Source: Microlunatus flavus (lineage in GTDB: Bacteria > Actinomycetota > Actinomycetes > Propionibacteriales > Propionibacteriaceae). Taken from it: a stretch of DNA of 64,000 nucleotides. The notes beneath the pieces are model-generated. The model worked only from the letters and a program-made list of their open reading frames with translations, ran no database searches and was not told the origin of the DNA. The position numbers and the translations under genes were made by a program. Shown here piece after piece: positions 41,762 to 51,403 of the stretch (position 1 is the first letter of the stretch; each line of letters starts with the position of its first letter). Location of the stretch: the NCBI RefSeq assembly GCF_900110855.1, contig NZ_FOFA01000003.1, forward strand, positions 1 through 64,000, in the 5' to 3' direction.

Positions 41762-43030
41762 ATGACCACGAACAAGATCACCACGATGCTCACCCGGCGG
41801 CGGACCACGCGCTGGGCAGCCGTGGCCGCGCTGGCCGCGCTCGCGCCGCTGTCGCTCGCGGCGTGCGGCGGGGGCGGCTCGGCGGGCTCCTCGGGCGGGG
41901 ACGCCGGGGCCACCGTGTCGAGCCTCAAGGTCCTCGACTACTACACCGACGAGCCCGGCAAGACCCAGATCGGCGACATGCTGAACGCCTGCGGCACGTC
42001 GATCGGGGTGGGGAGCATCGAGCGCGAGGCCGTGCCCGGCCCGACGCTCATCCAGAAGGTGCTGCAGCAGGCGTCCTCGAAGTCCCTGCCCGACGTGCTG
42101 ATGCTCGACAACCCCGACATCCAGCAGATCGCGGACACGGGTGCGCTCGCGCCGCTCGGCGACTTCGGGCTCACCGCGGACGGCTACGCGCCGGGCCCGG
42201 TGGCCGCGGCCACGGCCGACGGCAAGCTCTACGGGCTCCAGCCCGGCGCCAACACGATCGCCATCTTCTACCGCAAGGACGTGCTCGAGAAGGCCGGCGT
42301 CAAGCCGCCGACCACCTGGGACGAGCTGCGGACGGCCGCCAAGAAGCTGACCGTCGGCAAGCAGTACGGCTTCGCGTTCAACGCCACCGCCGACTACGAG
42401 GGCGCGTGGCAGTTCCTGCCCCCGATGTGGACCAACGGCGGCGACGAGACCGACCTGAAGTCCCCGCAGGTCGCGCAGGCCCTGCAGCTGTGGAAGGACC
42501 TCGTCGACGACGGTTCCGCGTCCAAGAGCGTCGTGAACTGGAAGCAGTCCGACGTCAACGACCAGTTCATCGCCGGCAAGGCCGCGATGATGCTCAACGG
42601 CCCGTGGCAGGAGCCCGCGCTGGACAAGGCGAAGGTCGACTACGGCGTCGTCCCCTTCCCGGTGAACACCGCCGGCCAGACCTCCGTCGCCCCCCTGGGC
42701 GGCGAGGCGTGGACGGTGCCGATGACCGGCGACAAGGCGCGGATGGCCAAGGCCGCGGAGCTGGTCAAGTGCATGAACTCCGACGACAACCAGATGCTGC
42801 GCGCCAAGCAGGGCGGTCTGGTGCCCACCAAGCTCGCCCTGGCTTCCCAGTTCAAGTCCGAGGTCCCGGCCATGGCCGGGTTCACCGACGCGGTCGGCCA
42901 GGCCCGCGCCCGGACCGGCAAGCTCGGCGCGAAGTGGCCGGACACCGCCAAGACGATCTACACCGGCGTCCAGCTCGTCCTGACCGGCCAGGCCGCGCCG
43001 GCCGACGCCATGGCCAAGGCGGGTGCCTAG
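41762..43030 (+). CDS. ABC transporter sugar-binding lipoprotein
   Basis: A 422-residue extracellular solute-binding protein (family 1). The lipobox LSLAAC places the lipidated cysteine at C35, followed by a Gly/Ser linker. Typical segments are PDVLMLDNPDIQQIADTGAL and IFYRKDVLEKAGVKPPTTWDEL in two parts. It captures a carbohydrate for the two permeases downstream. The ATG at 41762 follows AAAGGAG. The ligand is unknown; the ThuA/MocA neighbours suggest a disaccharide or modified sugar. Confidence 0.9.
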   Translation: MTTNKITTMLTRRRTTRWAAVAALAALAPLSLAACGGGGSAGSSGGDAGATVSSLKVLDYYTDEPGKTQIGDMLNACGTSIGVGSIEREAVPGPTLIQKVLQQASSKSLPDVLMLDNPDIQQIADTGALAPLGDFGLTADGYAPGPVAAATADGKLYGLQPGANTIAIFYRKDVLEKAGVKPPTTWDELRTAAKKLTVGKQYGFAFNATADYEGAWQFLPPMWTNGGDETDLKSPQVAQALQLWKDLVDDGSASKSVVNWKQSDVNDQFIAGKAAMMLNGPWQEPALDKAKVDYGVVPFPVNTAGQTSVAPLGGEAWTVPMTGDKARMAKAAELVKCMNSDDNQMLRAKQGGLVPTKLALASQFKSEVPAMAGFTDAVGQARARTGKLGAKWPDTAKTIYTGVQLVLTGQAAPADAMAKAGA

Positions 43031-43055
43031 GGGCCGGGCGAGCAGGAGCCGACGC

Positions 43056-44021
43056 ATGTCGGCCACCCGCACCCTGGCCCCCGGCTCGGTCGCCCCGGCG
43101 ACCGGGCCGGCCCCGGCCGCCCGGCGTCGCAGCGGGAGCCGGCGCCTCGAGGAGCTCAGCAAGGTGCTCTTCGTCGTGCCGGCCGCGCTGGCCATCGTCG
43201 CCCTCTTCGGCTACCCGGTCGTCAAGAACGTCACGATGAGCTTCCAGGACTACGGGCTCAAGACGTTCTTCACCGGGGAGGCCCCGTTCGTCGGGCTCGA
43301 CAACTACGTGACGGTGGTGAGCGATGCCGTCTTCAGCAAGGCGGTCGTCAACACCGCGCTGTTCACGCTGGGCTCGATCGCCGGGCAGTTCGTCCTCGGC
43401 ATGCTGCTCGCGCTGTTCTTCCACCGGAGCTTCCCGCTCAGCGGGGTGCTGCGCGCGCTGTTCCTGCTGCCGTGGCTGCTGCCGCTGATCGTCGGCAGCG
43501 CCGCCTGGCGGGCGATCATGGAGCAGGACAGCGGCATCCTCAACCTGACCCTGGAGCGCCTGGGCGTCGTCGACACCCCGGTGCCGTGGCTCACCTCGCC
43601 GAACGTCGCGCTGCTCGCGGTCGTCCTGGTCAACATCTGGCTGGGCATCCCGTTCAACCTGACGCTGCTCTACAGCGGCCTGCAGGACATCCCCGACGAG
43701 CTGTACGAGGCGGGGGCGCTCGACGGGGCCACTGGGTGGCGGGCCTTCTGGCAGATCACCTGGCCCAACCTGCGCCCGGTGGTGAGCGTCGTGCTGATGC
43801 TCGGGGTGATCTACACCCTCAAGGTCCTCGACATCATCCTCGGGCTCACCCAGGGCGGGCCGGCGAACGCCACCCAGACCATCGCGATCCAGTCCTACCA
43901 GCGCTCCTTCGTCGAGTTCACGTTCGGCGAGGGCGCGGCCCTGAGCAACATCCTGATCGTCATCTCGCTGGTCTTCGCCGTGATCTACCTGCGGGCCAAC
44001 CGGCGTCAGGTCGACGAGTGA
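43056..44021 (+). CDS. ABC sugar permease, MalF/UgpA type
   Basis: A 321-residue inner-membrane permease with six or more helices. The ATPase-coupling EAA loop reads [20 protein letters not shown]. The N-terminal 35 residues are Arg/Ala-rich. The ATG at 43056 has AGGAG seven bases before. It follows the binding protein by 25 bp and pairs with the next permease. No ATPase gene is present; a shared MsiK-type ATPase elsewhere is the usual solution in actinobacteria. Confidence 0.9.
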   Translation: MSATRTLAPGSVAPATGPAPAARRRSGSRRLEELSKVLFVVPAALAIVALFGYPVVKNVTMSFQDYGLKTFFTGEAPFVGLDNYVTVVSDAVFSKAVVNTALFTLGSIAGQFVLGMLLALFFHRSFPLSGVLRALFLLPWLLPLIVGSAAWRAIMEQDSGILNLTLERLGVVDTPVPWLTSPNVALLAVVLVNIWLGIPFNLTLLYSGLQDIPDELYEAGALDGATGWRAFWQITWPNLRPVVSVVLMLGVIYTLKVLDIILGLTQGGPANATQTIAIQSYQRSFVEFTFGEGAALSNILIVISLVFAVIYLRANRRQVDE

Positions 44022-44044
44022 GCACCCGGGAGAGGGAGGCAGCC

Positions 44045-44929
44045 GTGCCCACCACGACGACGAGCACCGCCGAGACGTCCGCCCGGGAGACGACCGCCCG
44101 ACCCCGGACCAGGGCGTCCCGGCGCCGCGCCCGCGGGCCGGTCCGGACGGCCATCGCGATCGTCCTGCTCGCCCTGCTGCTCTTCCCGGTCTACTGGATG
44201 CTGAACATCTCGCTGCAGCCCAGCGGCAACGCGCTGTCCGGGACGTTCTTCCCCGCCCACCCGAGCCTCGACGGCTACCGCTCCGCGGTGGCCGACCAGG
44301 GCGGCCACCTGCTGATCAGCCTGCTGGTCGCGTCCGGGACCGTCGTGGTGACGCTGGTCGTCGCGGCCCCCTGCGCGTACGCCCTGGCGCAGTTCCGGTT
44401 CCGCTGGATCAGCTGGGCGCTGCTCGCCATCCTGATCTCGCAGATGATCCCGGGCATCGTCATCGCCAACGCGCTCTACACCGCGTACGAGCGGCTCGGG
44501 CTGCTCGACTCGGTCCCGGGCCTGATCATCGCCAACTCGGCGAACGCCATCCCGTTCGGCATCCTGATCATGCGCTCCTTCATGCTCGGGGTGCCGCCGT
44601 CGATCGTCGAGGCCGCCCGCGTCGACGGGGCCGGCCTGGTGCGGGCGTTCCTGTCGATCGTCGTCCCGATCAGCCGGAACTCGCTGATCACCGTCGGGCT
44701 GTTCGCCTTCCTCTTCGCCTGGAGCGACTTCGTCTTCGCGCTCACCCTGACGACGAAGGGACAGGTCGTGCCCGTCACCCTGGGCATCTACACCTACCTG
44801 GGCGCGCACATCGCCAACTGGAGCGCGGTGATGGCCACCGCCGTGCTCGCCTCGATCCCGGCGATCGTCCTGCTCGTCGTCGCCCAGCGCTACATCGCCG
44901 CCGGCGCCACCGGCGGTGCGGTCAAGTGA
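44045..44929 (+). CDS. ABC sugar permease, MalG/UgpE type
   Basis: A 294-residue permease. The EAA loop reads [21 protein letters not shown] Thr/Arg-rich N-terminus of about 35 residues precedes helix 1. The GTG at 44045 with GGGAGG five bases upstream is preferred; an in-frame GTG at 44018 overlapping the previous stop by 4 bp is also possible and adds nine residues. It overlaps the longest form of the ThuA gene by 4 bp. Confidence 0.88.
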   Translation: MPTTTTSTAETSARETTARPRTRASRRRARGPVRTAIAIVLLALLLFPVYWMLNISLQPSGNALSGTFFPAHPSLDGYRSAVADQGGHLLISLLVASGTVVVTLVVAAPCAYALAQFRFRWISWALLAILISQMIPGIVIANALYTAYERLGLLDSVPGLIIANSANAIPFGILIMRSFMLGVPPSIVEAARVDGAGLVRAFLSIVVPISRNSLITVGLFAFLFAWSDFVFALTLTTKGQVVPVTLGIYTYLGAHIANWSAVMATAVLASIPAIVLLVVAQRYIAAGATGGAVK

Positions 44930-44985
44930 GCACCGCGCCCTCCCCAGCACCCTCGTCCGCAGCACCCTCCTCGAGAGAGACACCC

Positions 44986-45831
44986 ATGCCGTCCAGCAGC
45001 ACCGCCCAGCCCCTCCGCGTCGTCGTCTGGGGGGAGAACCGTCACGAGCAGGTCGAGCCGCACGTCGCCGCGATCTACCCCGACGGCATGCACACCACCA
45101 TCGCGGAGGGGATCCGCGAGAACCTCGGCGACGGCGCCACCGTCACCACCGTCACCCTCGACGACCCCGAGCACGGCCTGACCGAGGAGCGCCTGGCGGC
45201 CACCGACGTCCTCGTCTGGTGGGGCCACGCGGCCCACGCCGAGGTCGCCGACGAGGTCGTCGACCGCGTGCACCGCCACGTGCTGTCGGGCATGGGCCTG
45301 CTGGTGCTGCACTCCGGGCACTGGTCCAAGATCTTCGGCAAGCTCATGGGCACCACCTGCACGCTGCGCTGGCGCAGCGAGCAGGACCGCGAGCTCGTCT
45401 GGACCGTCGACGCCACCCACCCGATCACCCAGGGCGTGCCGAACCCGATCGTCATCGACGCCCAGGAGATGTACGGCGAGACGTTCGACATCCCGGCACC
45501 CGACGAGCTGGTCTTCATCAGCTCGTTCAGCGGCGGGGAGGTGTTCCGCAGCGGCTGCACGTTCCGCCGCGGGCACGGCAAGATCTTCTTCTTCTCCCCG
45601 GGCGACCAGGACTTCCCCGTCTACCACCACAAGGACGTCCGCCGCGTGATCGCGAACGGCGTCGGCTGGGCGGCGAGCGACTTCCCGCGGGCGCTGCCGA
45701 CGCTGCTGCGCTACGAGACCGGCGACTTCTTCAACGGCCGCGGCTACCAGGGCGCGATCGCCGATCCGGAGCCGCAGGAGGCGTCGGCCCCGGAGGCGGC
45801 GGACCAGACGCCGGAGCCCGCGCGTGCCTGA
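44986..45831 (+). CDS. ThuA-like (trehalose utilisation) protein
   Basis: A 281-residue glutamine-amidotransferase-like fold protein of the ThuA family, associated with use of trehalose and related disaccharides; its exact reaction is not settled. Segments [31 protein letters not shown] and [12 protein letters not shown] are characteristic. The ATG at 44986 follows GAGAGAGA; a GTG at 44926, overlapping the permease stop by 4 bp, would add a 20-residue Ser/Pro/Ala leader. It overlaps the next gene by 8 bp. Confidence 0.85.
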   Translation: MPSSSTAQPLRVVVWGENRHEQVEPHVAAIYPDGMHTTIAEGIRENLGDGATVTTVTLDDPEHGLTEERLAATDVLVWWGHAAHAEVADEVVDRVHRHVLSGMGLLVLHSGHWSKIFGKLMGTTCTLRWRSEQDRELVWTVDATHPITQGVPNPIVIDAQEMYGETFDIPAPDELVFISSFSGGEVFRSGCTFRRGHGKIFFFSPGDQDFPVYHHKDVRRVIANGVGWAASDFPRALPTLLRYETGDFFNGRGYQGAIADPEPQEASAPEAADQTPEPARA

Positions 45832-46930
45832 GCCCCTGCGCCTGGTCCAGGTCGGCGCCGGCGGCATGGGCCGCACCTGGTTGCGCACGATCGCCGCCGA
45901 CCCCGACGTGCGCCTGGTCGGGCTGGTCGACCTCGACGCGGACGCGGCCCGCCGCGCGGCGGACGAGGAGGGCCACCCCGGGGTCGCCGTGGCGACGTCG
46001 CTCGAGGGGCTCGCCACCCGCGACCAGGCCGAGGCGCTCGTCAACGTCACCGTCCCGGTCGCCCACCACGCGGTGACCACGGGCGCGCTGCGCGCCGGCC
46101 TGCCGGTGCTCAGCGAGAAGCCGCTGGCCGAGACGGTCGCGGAGGGCCTGTCGATGGTCGCCGCCGCCGAGGTCGCCGACCGGCTGGTGATGGTGTCGCA
46201 GTCGCGGCGCTACTGGCGGAACCTGTCGGCGTTCCGCGCCCAGGTCGCCCGGCTGGGGGAGCTCGGGTCGGTCTCCTGCGAGTTCTTCAAGGCCCCGCAC
46301 TTCGGCGGGTTCCGCGAGGAGATGGCCCACCCGCTGCTCGTGGACATGGCCATCCACCAGTTCGACCTGGCTCGCGACCTGGTCGGGGCCGAGCCGGTGT
46401 CGGTCTACTGCGAGAGCTTCAACCCGCCGTGGAGCTGGTTCGGCGGCGACGCCGCCGCGGACGTGGTCTTCGCGTTCGAGGGCGGGGTGCGGTTCTCCTT
46501 CACGGGCAGCTGGTGCTCGCCCGGCCTCGAGACCTCCTGGAACGGCCGCTGGCGGGTGAGCGGCGCCGGCGGCACCGCGGTCTGGGACGGCGACGGCGTG
46601 CCGGTCGCCGAGGACGCCGACGGCGCCGCGCTGCCGGCCGTCGTGCCCGACGAGCCCGAGCAGATCGCGGGGTCGCTGGCGGAGTTCGTGCGCGTGCTGC
46701 GCGACGGCGGGGTGCCCTCGGGCGAGGTGCACGCCAACGTCCTCAGCCTCGCGATGGTCGAGGCGGCGACGACCTCGGCCGCCGCCGGGCGGCGGGTGAG
46801 CATCGCCGAGGTGCTCAAGGCGGCGTACGCGCAGGCGATCGAGGCCGAGGCCGACGACGCCGTCCGTGACCGGCTGCGTTCCTGGACCTCGGTGCACGAG
46901 GCCGTCGGGCAACGTTCCGTCGAGGTCTAG
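45824..46930 (+). CDS. Gfo/Idh/MocA family sugar oxidoreductase
   Basis: A 368-residue NAD(P)-dependent sugar dehydrogenase. The Rossmann motif VGAGGMG is at 10-16 and the catalytic lysine is in SEKPLAE. It presumably oxidises the sugar delivered by the upstream ABC importer, working with ThuA. The GTG at 45824 overlaps ThuA by 8 bp. It is the last gene of the cluster and converges on hisN with a 4-bp overlap. Confidence 0.88.
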   Translation: MPEPLRLVQVGAGGMGRTWLRTIAADPDVRLVGLVDLDADAARRAADEEGHPGVAVATSLEGLATRDQAEALVNVTVPVAHHAVTTGALRAGLPVLSEKPLAETVAEGLSMVAAAEVADRLVMVSQSRRYWRNLSAFRAQVARLGELGSVSCEFFKAPHFGGFREEMAHPLLVDMAIHQFDLARDLVGAEPVSVYCESFNPPWSWFGGDAAADVVFAFEGGVRFSFTGSWCSPGLETSWNGRWRVSGAGGTAVWDGDGVPVAEDADGAALPAVVPDEPEQIAGSLAEFVRVLRDGGVPSGEVHANVLSLAMVEAATTSAAAGRRVSIAEVLKAAYAQAIEAEADDAVRDRLRSWTSVHEAVGQRSVEV

Positions 46931-47775
46931 CCTCGGTCGTCCTCGTCCGGCTGCTGCGGGCGCAGCTGGGTGAGGACGGCCTCGTGCAGCAGCCCGTTCG
47001 TCGCGTACGCGCCGGCGCCGAGCGGGCCCGGCCGGCCGTCGAGGTCGGTGAAGGAGCCGCCGGCCTCGGTGACGACGATCGAGCAGGCGGCCATGTCGTA
47101 GAGCTCGAGCTCGGGCTCGCAGGCGATGTCGACGGCGCCCTCGGCGAGCAGGACGTAGGACCAGAAGTCCCCGTAGGCCCGGGTGCGCCAGCAGCTGCGC
47201 ATGAGGTCGACGAACTCCTGGCCCTGCCCGGCGTCGACCCACTCGCCGATCTCGGCGTAGCTCAGCGACGCGTCCTCGACGCGCGCGACCTGCGACACGT
47301 GGCACTCGGTGGGCGACATCAGCGACTTGCCGGCGTACGCGCCGCCGCCGAGGCTCGCCCACCAGCGGCGGCCGAGCGCCGGCGCGCTGACCACGCCGAC
47401 GGCGACCTCGTCGTTGATCATCAGCGCGATGAGCGTGGCCCAGACGGGGACGCCGCGCACGAAGTTCTTGGTGCCGTCGATCGGGTCGACCACCCAGCGC
47501 CGCGGGCCCCAGCCGGTGTCGGCCATCTCCTCGCCGTGCACCGCGTCGCGCGGGCGGGCCCGCGAGAGCGTGCGCCGCACCGACTCCTCGACCGCGGTGT
47601 CGGCGTCGGTCACCGGCGTCAGGTCGGGCTTGGCGTCGATCTTGAGGTCGAGGGCGCGGAAGCGGCTCATGGTGATCGAGTCGGCGTCGTCGGCGAGCAG
47701 GTGCGCGAGGCGCAGGTCGTCGGTCAGGCCGCGCAGCAGCGGGTCGTCGGCGCGCGTGGCCGGTCGGGCAGGCAT
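46927..47775 (-). CDS. hisN: Histidinol-phosphatase (inositol-monophosphatase type)
   Basis: A 282-residue metal-dependent phosphatase of the IMPase fold. The metal-binding signature WVVDPIDGTKNFVRGVPVWA and the upstream GEE in AVHGEEMAD are present, and the second motif is LELYDMAAC. This subtype carries out the penultimate step of histidine synthesis in actinobacteria; a general inositol-phosphatase is the alternative. The ATG at 47775 is 7 nt after TAGCGT, implying a leaderless transcript. Confidence 0.87.
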   Translation of the reverse strand: MPARPATRADDPLLRGLTDDLRLAHLLADDADSITMSRFRALDLKIDAKPDLTPVTDADTAVEESVRRTLSRARPRDAVHGEEMADTGWGPRRWVVDPIDGTKNFVRGVPVWATLIALMINDEVAVGVVSAPALGRRWWASLGGGAYAGKSLMSPTECHVSQVARVEDASLSYAEIGEWVDAGQGQEFVDLMRSCWRTRAYGDFWSYVLLAEGAVDIACEPELELYDMAACSIVVTEAGGSFTDLDGRPGPLGAGAYATNGLLHEAVLTQLRPQQPDEDDRG

Positions 47776-47782
47776 GGCCCGA

Positions 47783-47788
47783 ACGCTA
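47783..47788 (-). promoter_or_regulatory. -10 element of a leaderless promoter for hisN
   Basis: TAGCGT on the minus strand, 7 nt before the ATG. Confidence 0.5.
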
Positions 47789-48814
47789 CTGGCCGGAGCC
47801 GAGCATCCGTCGGAACGACTCCAACCGCGCCGGGGCGAGCTCGCCGCGCTCGACGGCGAGGTCGAGCGCGCACTCCGGCGCGCCCGTCTCGTGGCTGCAG
47901 CCGCGCGGGCAGCCGGCGGTGATCTCCTCCAGGTCGCCGAAGGCGGCCACGATGTTCTCCCGCGTGACGTGGCTCAGGCCGAAGGACCGCACGCCCGGGG
48001 TGTCGATCACCCAGCTGCGTTCCGCGTCGGCGGGGGCGTCCGCGGGGTAGGGCGGCAGCTCGAGCACGACCGCCGACGTGGACGTCTGGCGCCCGCGCCC
48101 GGTGACGTCGTTGACGACCCCGGTGGTGCGGCCGGCGCCAGGGATGAGGGCGTTGACCAGCGTCGACTTCCCGACGCCCGAGTGCCCGACGAACACCGTC
48201 CGGTGGCCGGCGAGCCAGGACCGCAGCGCGTCGAGGTCGGCGCCGGGCTGCGTGGTGAGCACCGGGACCCCGAGCGGGGTGTACGCCGCCTCGAGCTCGG
48301 CGGGGGAGGCCAGGTCGGCCTTGGTGAGCAGCAGCAGCGGCTCGATGTGCGCGTCGAAGGCGGCGACCATGATCCGGTCGATCATCCCGACCCGGGGCGG
48401 CGGGTCGGCGAGGGCGGTGACGATGACCAGCTGGTCGGCGTTCGCGACGATGGCCCGCTCGTACGGGTCGTCGTCGTCGGCGGTCCGGCGCAGCACGGTG
48501 TCACGCGGGAGCACCTCGACGATCCGGGCGAGCGTGCCCTCCTCGCCGGAGACGTCGCCGTGCAGCCGCACCCGGTCGCCGACGATCACGCCCATCCGGC
48601 CGAGCTGGCGCGCCTTGGCGGCGCTCACCTCGCGCCCCTCGTCGTCGCCGGTCAGCACGACCCGGTAGCGGCCGCGGTCGATGGTGCGGACCAGTCCGAC
48701 GGGGTCGTCGGAGTAGTCGGGCCGGTCCTTGGTGCGGGGACGGGTGCGGCGTGGCCGGTCGAAGCCGGCGTGGTCGTCGAACGACACCCCGGAGCCACCG
48801 CCGCGTGGGCTCAC
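47786..48814 (-). CDS. rsgA: Ribosome small-subunit-dependent GTPase RsgA
   Basis: A 342-residue circularly permuted GTPase that helps mature the 30S ribosomal subunit. Order of motifs is G4 (LTKAD), G1 (GHSGVGKST) and G3 (DTPGVRSFG), preceded by an OB-fold region. The C-terminal zinc knuckle is CPRGCSHETGAPECAL. The GTG at 48814 overlaps the aroA stop by 4 bp; a second GTG nine codons later is possible. The aroA-rsgA pair followed by hisN is a familiar actinobacterial order. Confidence 0.93.
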   Translation of the reverse strand: MSPRGGGSGVSFDDHAGFDRPRRTRPRTKDRPDYSDDPVGLVRTIDRGRYRVVLTGDDEGREVSAAKARQLGRMGVIVGDRVRLHGDVSGEEGTLARIVEVLPRDTVLRRTADDDDPYERAIVANADQLVIVTALADPPPRVGMIDRIMVAAFDAHIEPLLLLTKADLASPAELEAAYTPLGVPVLTTQPGADLDALRSWLAGHRTVFVGHSGVGKSTLVNALIPGAGRTTGVVNDVTGRGRQTSTSAVVLELPPYPADAPADAERSWVIDTPGVRSFGLSHVTRENIVAAFGDLEEITAGCPRGCSHETGAPECALDLAVERGELAPARLESFRRMLGSGQ

Positions 48815-50253
48815 GGGCGGCTGCGGCTCTCGTCGGAGGACACGGGCAGCAGCCCGTCGAGCACGCTCGGCGGGTCGTCCACCTCGGGGTCCACGTCCTC
48901 CTCGGTCGCGAGCTCCTCGTCGACCTCCGTCACCGAGTCGGCCAGCATCTGCTGCCAGGCCTCGACGAAGGTCGGCATGGTCTTGCTCGTGCAGGCGACG
49001 TCGTCGAGCACGACGTCGGGCACGACCAGCCCGAGGACCGCACCCGCCTGCGCCATCCGGTGGTCGGCGTAGGTGTGGAACTCGCCCCCGGCGAGCAGCC
49101 GCGGGTGGATCGTCAGCCCGTCGTGGGTCTCGTGGACGCGTGCGCCCATGGCCTCGAGCTCGGTGCGCAGGGCGGCGAGGCGGTCGGTCTCGTGGCCGCG
49201 CACGTGCGCGACCCCGCTGATCCGGCTCGTGTCGCGGGCCAGCGCGGCGAGCGCGGCGACGACGGGCGTGAGCTCGCTGGCCCCGCCGAGGTCGAGGTCG
49301 GTGCCGAGCAGCTGGTCGGTCCCGCGCACGGTGAGGCCGTCCTCGCCGAGCTCCACCTCGGCGCCGAACACCGCGAGGATGTCGCGGAGCTGGTCGCCGG
49401 GCTGCAGCGTCCCGGTCGGCCAGTGCGGCACCGTGACCGCGCCGCCGGTGACGGCGGCCGCGGCCAGGAAGGGCGCGGCGTTGGAGAGGTCGGGCTCGAC
49501 GGCCACGTCGCGCGCGGCGATGGGTCCCTCGGCCACGACCCAGCGGTCGGCGCGGCTGTCGTCGACGTCGACGCCGCGCTCGCGGAGCATGGCGACGGTC
49601 ATGGCGATGTGGGGGAGCGAGGGGACCTGGCCGCCCTCGTGCACCACCTCGAGGCCGCCGCGCAGCCGCGCACCGACGAGCAGCAGCGCGCTCACGAACT
49701 GCGACGACGAGGACGCGTCGATGCTGACGCGGCCGCCGGCCTGGTTCTGCGCCGGCGTGACGGTGAAGGGCAGCGCGTCGGCAGCGCGCGTGGTGGTGAC
49801 GTCCGCGCCGAGGTCGCGCAGGGCGCCGAGCAGCGGCGCCATCGGGCGGGCGTACGCCTGCTCGTCGCCGTCGAAGGAGACCGGGCCGTCGGCGAGCAGC
49901 GCGAGCGGGGGCACGAAGCGCATGACGGTGCCGGCGAGCCCGCAGGCGACGCTGCCGCCGCCGACGAACGACGCGGGCGGGGTCACGTGCCACCCGTCCG
50001 GCCGCTCGTCGATCGTCGCCCCGAGGGCGCGCAGCGCGTCCCGCATGAGCGCGGTGTCGCGGGCGTCGAGACCGTTGACGATGCTCGAGGGACCGTCGGC
50101 CAGCACGGCGAGGACCAGCGCGCGGTTGGTCTCGGACTTGGAGCCCGGGACGACGACGGTGGCGGTGACCGGCACCGGGGCCTGCGGGGCGGGCCAGGGC
50201 TGCGGCTCCGCGGGGCGGGTCTGGTCGGGCTGCGTCACGTCGGGCTCTGGCAC
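48811..50253 (-). CDS. aroA: 3-phosphoshikimate 1-carboxyvinyltransferase (EPSP synthase)
   Basis: A 480-residue enzyme that joins phosphoenolpyruvate to shikimate 3-phosphate, the sixth step of the shikimate pathway. VPGSKSETNRALVLA, GLAGTVMRF, YARPMAPLL, the SSSSQFVSALLL region and YADHRMAQAG are conserved. The C-terminus has about 40 extra acidic residues (EELATEEDVDPEVDD). The start is GTG at 50253, 6 nt after TAGACT, so the transcript is probably leaderless. Confidence 0.94.
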   Translation of the reverse strand: MPEPDVTQPDQTRPAEPQPWPAPQAPVPVTATVVVPGSKSETNRALVLAVLADGPSSIVNGLDARDTALMRDALRALGATIDERPDGWHVTPPASFVGGGSVACGLAGTVMRFVPPLALLADGPVSFDGDEQAYARPMAPLLGALRDLGADVTTTRAADALPFTVTPAQNQAGGRVSIDASSSSQFVSALLLVGARLRGGLEVVHEGGQVPSLPHIAMTVAMLRERGVDVDDSRADRWVVAEGPIAARDVAVEPDLSNAAPFLAAAAVTGGAVTVPHWPTGTLQPGDQLRDILAVFGAEVELGEDGLTVRGTDQLLGTDLDLGGASELTPVVAALAALARDTSRISGVAHVRGHETDRLAALRTELEAMGARVHETHDGLTIHPRLLAGGEFHTYADHRMAQAGAVLGLVVPDVVLDDVACTSKTMPTFVEAWQQMLADSVTEVDEELATEEDVDPEVDDPPSVLDGLLPVSSDESRSRP

Positions 50254-50259
50254 CCCGCG

Positions 50260-50265
50260 AGTCTA
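50260..50265 (-). promoter_or_regulatory. -10 element of a leaderless promoter for aroA
   Basis: TAGACT on the minus strand, 6 nt before the GTG. Confidence 0.5.
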
Positions 50266-50292
50266 GTGAGGACGCCCCCCGCCGTGACGCAG

Positions 50293-50328
50293 CGGACCGC
50301 CCGCCCCCGGGTGGGGGCGGGCGGTCCG
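50293..50328 (-). terminator. Strong GC-rich terminator after the DoxX gene
   Basis: A perfect 16-bp stem (50293-50308 with 50313-50328) with a 4-nt loop, located 60 bp beyond the stop of the minus-strand DoxX gene and 28 bp upstream of the aroA promoter. It insulates the two genes. Confidence 0.75.
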
Positions 50329-50387
50329 AGGTGCTGGGTCGCGCCGGGCTCGTGCCGAGCCGAGCGGGTGCGCCGGGCCGGTACGGC

Positions 50388-51335
50388 TCAGTTCTCGCCG
50401 AGCTTGATGTTCTTGCCGACCTTGGAGGCGCGCTTCGAGAGCTTCTTGTTGCGCTTCTTGGCGTCCTTGCGGGCCTGCTTGGCGGCCTCCTCGGCCGACT
50501 TGCGGGCCTCGGCGGCGCGCTGAGCGGCCACCTTCTGCGCCTCCTTGGCCTGCACGGCCAGACGCGCGCCGGTCTCCTTGGCCTGCTTGACCGCCGCGGC
50601 GCGGGCGACCTTGCCCTGCTCGACAGCGACCTTCTGCGCGCTCTTGAACTGCTTGCGCGCCTTCTTGCGCGTGCCGCGGGTCTTGAGCGCCGCCGCACCG
50701 AGCAGCGCGGCGCCGCCGGCCACGGCCGCCTCGGCCAGGTCGGAGGTCTTCTCGACGACGTCGCCGGCCACGTCGCTCACCGCGTCGCCGACCACGCTCG
50801 CCTGCTTGGCCAGCTTGTCGCCGGTCCCGCTGTGGGTGATCTTCTTGGTGGCCTTGCTGGTGCTCTTGGCGAGGGCCTGGCCACCGGCCTGGGCGCGCCA
50901 GGCGATGCCCGGGCGGCCCTCGGTGTCGCGGGAGGCGAGCAGCACGCCGCCGAGCAGGCTCACGTTCTTGGCGAAGTGGCTGCGCGAGGCGGCCTTCTCC
51001 TCGCCGGTCTGGTCCCAGAAGGGGTACTTGGCCAGGGTGCTGGGGATGATCGAGCCGGCGAGCAGCAGGGCGCCGACGCGGCGGCCGCGCCCGGTGGCCA
51101 GCGCGAGGCCGCCGATGATCTGCACCGCGCCGTTGATCCGGACCAGCGTGGTCGGGTCCTCGGGCACGAAGCCCGCCACCTCGTTGGGTGCGTACTGCTT
51201 GACCACCGGGACGATCTTCTCGGCCAGCGGCTGGGCCAGCGGGGCGAGGGGCGCCGGGTTGCGGACCGCCTTGACCCCCGAGGAGATGAAGTAGGAGGCC
51301 AGCATCGTGCGGTAGGCCGCGCGTAACAACGTCAT
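50388..51335 (-). CDS. DoxX-domain membrane protein with a Lys/Ala-rich tail
   Basis: A 315-residue protein. Residues 1-135 form a DoxX-like membrane domain with about four hydrophobic segments (YFISSGVKAVRNP; VRINGAVQIIGGLALATG; VSLLGGVLLAS). Residues from about 150 onward are a long cytoplasmic-type tail rich in Lys and Ala, predicted helical, resembling histone H1-like or coiled segments (KKARKQFKSAQKVAVEQ; EARKSAEEAAKQARKDAKKR). DoxX proteins are loosely linked to thiol/redox membrane functions. The ATG at 51335 follows TAAGAA by 6 nt. Confidence 0.83.
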   Translation of the reverse strand: MTLLRAAYRTMLASYFISSGVKAVRNPAPLAPLAQPLAEKIVPVVKQYAPNEVAGFVPEDPTTLVRINGAVQIIGGLALATGRGRRVGALLLAGSIIPSTLAKYPFWDQTGEEKAASRSHFAKNVSLLGGVLLASRDTEGRPGIAWRAQAGGQALAKSTSKATKKITHSGTGDKLAKQASVVGDAVSDVAGDVVEKTSDLAEAAVAGGAALLGAAALKTRGTRKKARKQFKSAQKVAVEQGKVARAAAVKQAKETGARLAVQAKEAQKVAAQRAAEARKSAEEAAKQARKDAKKRNKKLSKRASKVGKNIKLGEN

Positions 51336-51341
51336 GCCCCA

Positions 51342-51347
51342 TTCTTA
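51342..51347 (-). promoter_or_regulatory. -10 element of a leaderless promoter for the DoxX gene
   Basis: TAAGAA (followed by T) on the minus strand, 6 nt before the ATG. Confidence 0.45.
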
Positions 51348-51390
51348 CCGGCTGGCCCGGCGTCTGTCGCCCCGGGCAGGGCCGCGCCGG

Positions 51391-51396
51391 TACCGT
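51391..51396 (+). promoter_or_regulatory. -10 element of a leaderless promoter for the SRAP gene
   Basis: TACCGT on the plus strand, 7 nt before the GTG at 51404; divergent from the DoxX promoter. Confidence 0.45.
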
Positions 51397-51403
51397 CACC
51401 AGG

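Noticed and set aside
47786-50698. A 970-codon open frame on the minus strand
   Set aside because: The rsgA portion (from 48814) is real. The upstream part overlaps aroA in another frame and has only Arg-rich shadow sequence.
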